Shown piece after piece: positions 14,925 to 15,589 of a stretch of 15,589 nucleotides of DNA (positions are counted from its first letter, which is position 1; each line of letters opens with the position of its first letter). The DNA comes from Victivallales bacterium (GTDB lineage Bacteria; Verrucomicrobiota; Lentisphaeria; Oligosphaerales; Lenti-02), in assembly GCA_018648945.1 (NCBI GenBank), contig JABGQJ010000102.1, positions 1 through 15,589 of the forward strand, read 5' to 3'. A program made the translations under genes and the position numbers. A model generated the notes under the pieces. The model ran no database searches. It saw only the letters and a list, made by a program, of their open reading frames with translations, and had not been told where the DNA came from.

Positions 14925-15262
14925 GGAAGTGAATCCGAGCCAAGGGGGACGAGTTCCCTCACGTCCTCCATGCACGACGACGTGGCTTCGACGTCTGGCA
15001 GGCGCGTGAGGGCGTCCAGCCGTTTCACGGTGAAGTGTCGGAGGACCTCAGGTGTCTGGCTGCTGTCAAGGAAGTTGGTGATGTCGTTTGGCAGACGCAA
15101 CAGTCGCAGGTGTCGCGAGACTACCGACCAATTCTCGCCCTCATCCCTGCAGAACTGCCGGACGCTCTTGGCTCCGCTTTGGTCGAAGCGTTCGTGGAGT
15201 TCGCGCGCGATCCCGAGCGGAGAGCGCTTCTGCCGTTCGCGGAACACTTCCAGACTGCGCAA
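14921..15262 (-). CDS. Helix-turn-helix protein, likely remnant of a mobile-element gene
   Basis: The frame gives 113 aa from a TTG at 15262. Residues about 15-60 read PLGIARELHERF, then SVRQFCRDEGENWSVVSRHL and RLLRLPNDITNFL. This is a helix-turn-helix followed by LLRLP, as seen in ParB-like proteins and in accessory or C-terminal parts of serine recombinases. FTVKRLDALTRLP follows. A DNA-binding role is likely. No ATG is found: the frame stays open without a stop from 15445 down through repeat unit D, so the true N-terminus may have been replaced by the repeat. It lies on the minus strand, coupled to the next ORF by ATGA. Confidence 0.55.
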   Translation of the reverse strand: MRSLEVFRERQKRSPLGIARELHERFDQSGAKSVRQFCRDEGENWSVVSRHLRLLRLPNDITNFLDSSQTPEVLRHFTVKRLDALTRLPDVEATSSCMEDVRELVPLGSDSLP

Positions 15263-15278
15263 GTCCCGTCCCGTTGGT

Positions 15279-15348
15279 GGCCTTCGCCATTCGGATACGG
15301 CCCAGCAGGTAGCGAAGGCTGTCGCGACGTAGCCCAGAGCGAAGTCGG
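15279..15348 (+). repeat. Repeat unit D (3' part of the 121-bp family, 5.7 kb from unit C)
   Basis: It matches the last 72 bases of unit C, from GGCCTTCGCCATTCGG to GAAGTCGG, with two bases missing and a few changes. It has the same orientation on the plus strand as units A-C. It sits about 17 bases upstream (in the gene's direction) of the TTG of the HTH ORF. No GIY-YIG gene is next to it. Confidence 0.85.
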
Positions 15349-15445
15349 ACGGGCCCGGCCTCAGGATTGCCGGACCAGAAAGCAGATCGGAGGACTGACC
15401 CCGGAGCCCCCTGCGTCGATCCGTCTCACCCAGAGCCTGTGTGAT

Positions 15446-15589
15446 CTACTGCCTCTCAAGGACGTAGACGGGCTCGTGGCTGACTTGTAGGCGACCATCC
15501 ACACCGGCGATCTCCCGTCCCCACAGGTTGAGTGCCTTCTCGCGCTGTTCCAGGGGGACTTCCACTGACTGGGCCGTGCTCCAGATGAC
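15446..15589 (-). CDS. C-terminal end of a glycosidase-like protein (cut by right edge)
   Basis: From the right edge to TAG at 15446-15448 the minus strand gives 47 residues, including EKALNLWGREIAGVDGRL and EPVYVLERQ at the end. The same pattern (DLMGN, then ENPIYLMG) closes the 687-aa glycosidase at 910-2973. A small C-terminal beta-domain ending in PVYVL or PIYLM is common in secreted clan GH-A enzymes. The catalytic part is outside the window, so the enzyme type cannot be named. Confidence 0.6.
   Translation of the reverse strand, partial: VIWSTAQSVEVPLEQREKALNLWGREIAGVDGRLQVSHEPVYVLERQ

Overview
The window is GC-rich and reads like a chromosome segment of a bacterium from the PVC group (Verrucomicrobiota, Lentisphaerota or Kiritimatiellota, or a close relative). 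The reasons are an ECF sigma factor overlapping a FecR-type anti-sigma gene, several large secreted glycoside hydrolases, a Tat-exported aldo/keto reductase, and small GIY-YIG nuclease genes embedded in palindromic repeats. The placement is inferred; no rRNA or other phylogenetic marker is present.

Left third (1-7359, minus strand): a likely polysaccharide-degradation operon, transcribed right to left. It starts with a very large exported clan GH-A-like glycosidase (about 1448 aa). A secreted GH39/GH5-like glycosidase (687 aa) with an N-terminal sugar-binding-like module follows 39 bp on. Last is a five-bladed beta-propeller glycosidase (GH43-like) that runs off the left edge. A divergent control region (7360-7532) with a direct repeat of ATTTGCCCCG separates the operon from a plus-strand PHP-domain phosphoesterase gene (7533-8339).

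Middle (8340-9777): a tRNA-His gene, then a short repeat island. Its order is a hairpin abutting the tRNA 3' end, repeat unit A, an intact 81-aa GIY-YIG gene, unit B, a second GIY-YIG copy broken by a 34-bp insertion, and unit C. The repeat-nuclease-repeat-nuclease-repeat layout suggests a small repeat family that moves or amplifies together with a GIY-YIG nuclease. It is the most unusual part of the window.

Right part (9778-14694, plus strand): an apparent operon of an ECF sigma factor, a membrane FecR-like regulator (ATGA overlap), a secreted ankyrin plus TolB-like beta-propeller fusion, and a Tat-signal aldo/keto reductase. All junctions are 57 bp or less. It looks like a surface-sensing sigma/anti-sigma unit linked to exported proteins.

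Right edge (14695-15589, minus strand): the C-terminal 47 residues of another glycosidase-like protein, a fourth repeat copy (unit D), then an HTH ORF whose frame stays open through unit D, and a small ORF coupled to it by ATGA that runs antisense into the reductase gene. This looks like a decayed mobile-element fragment.
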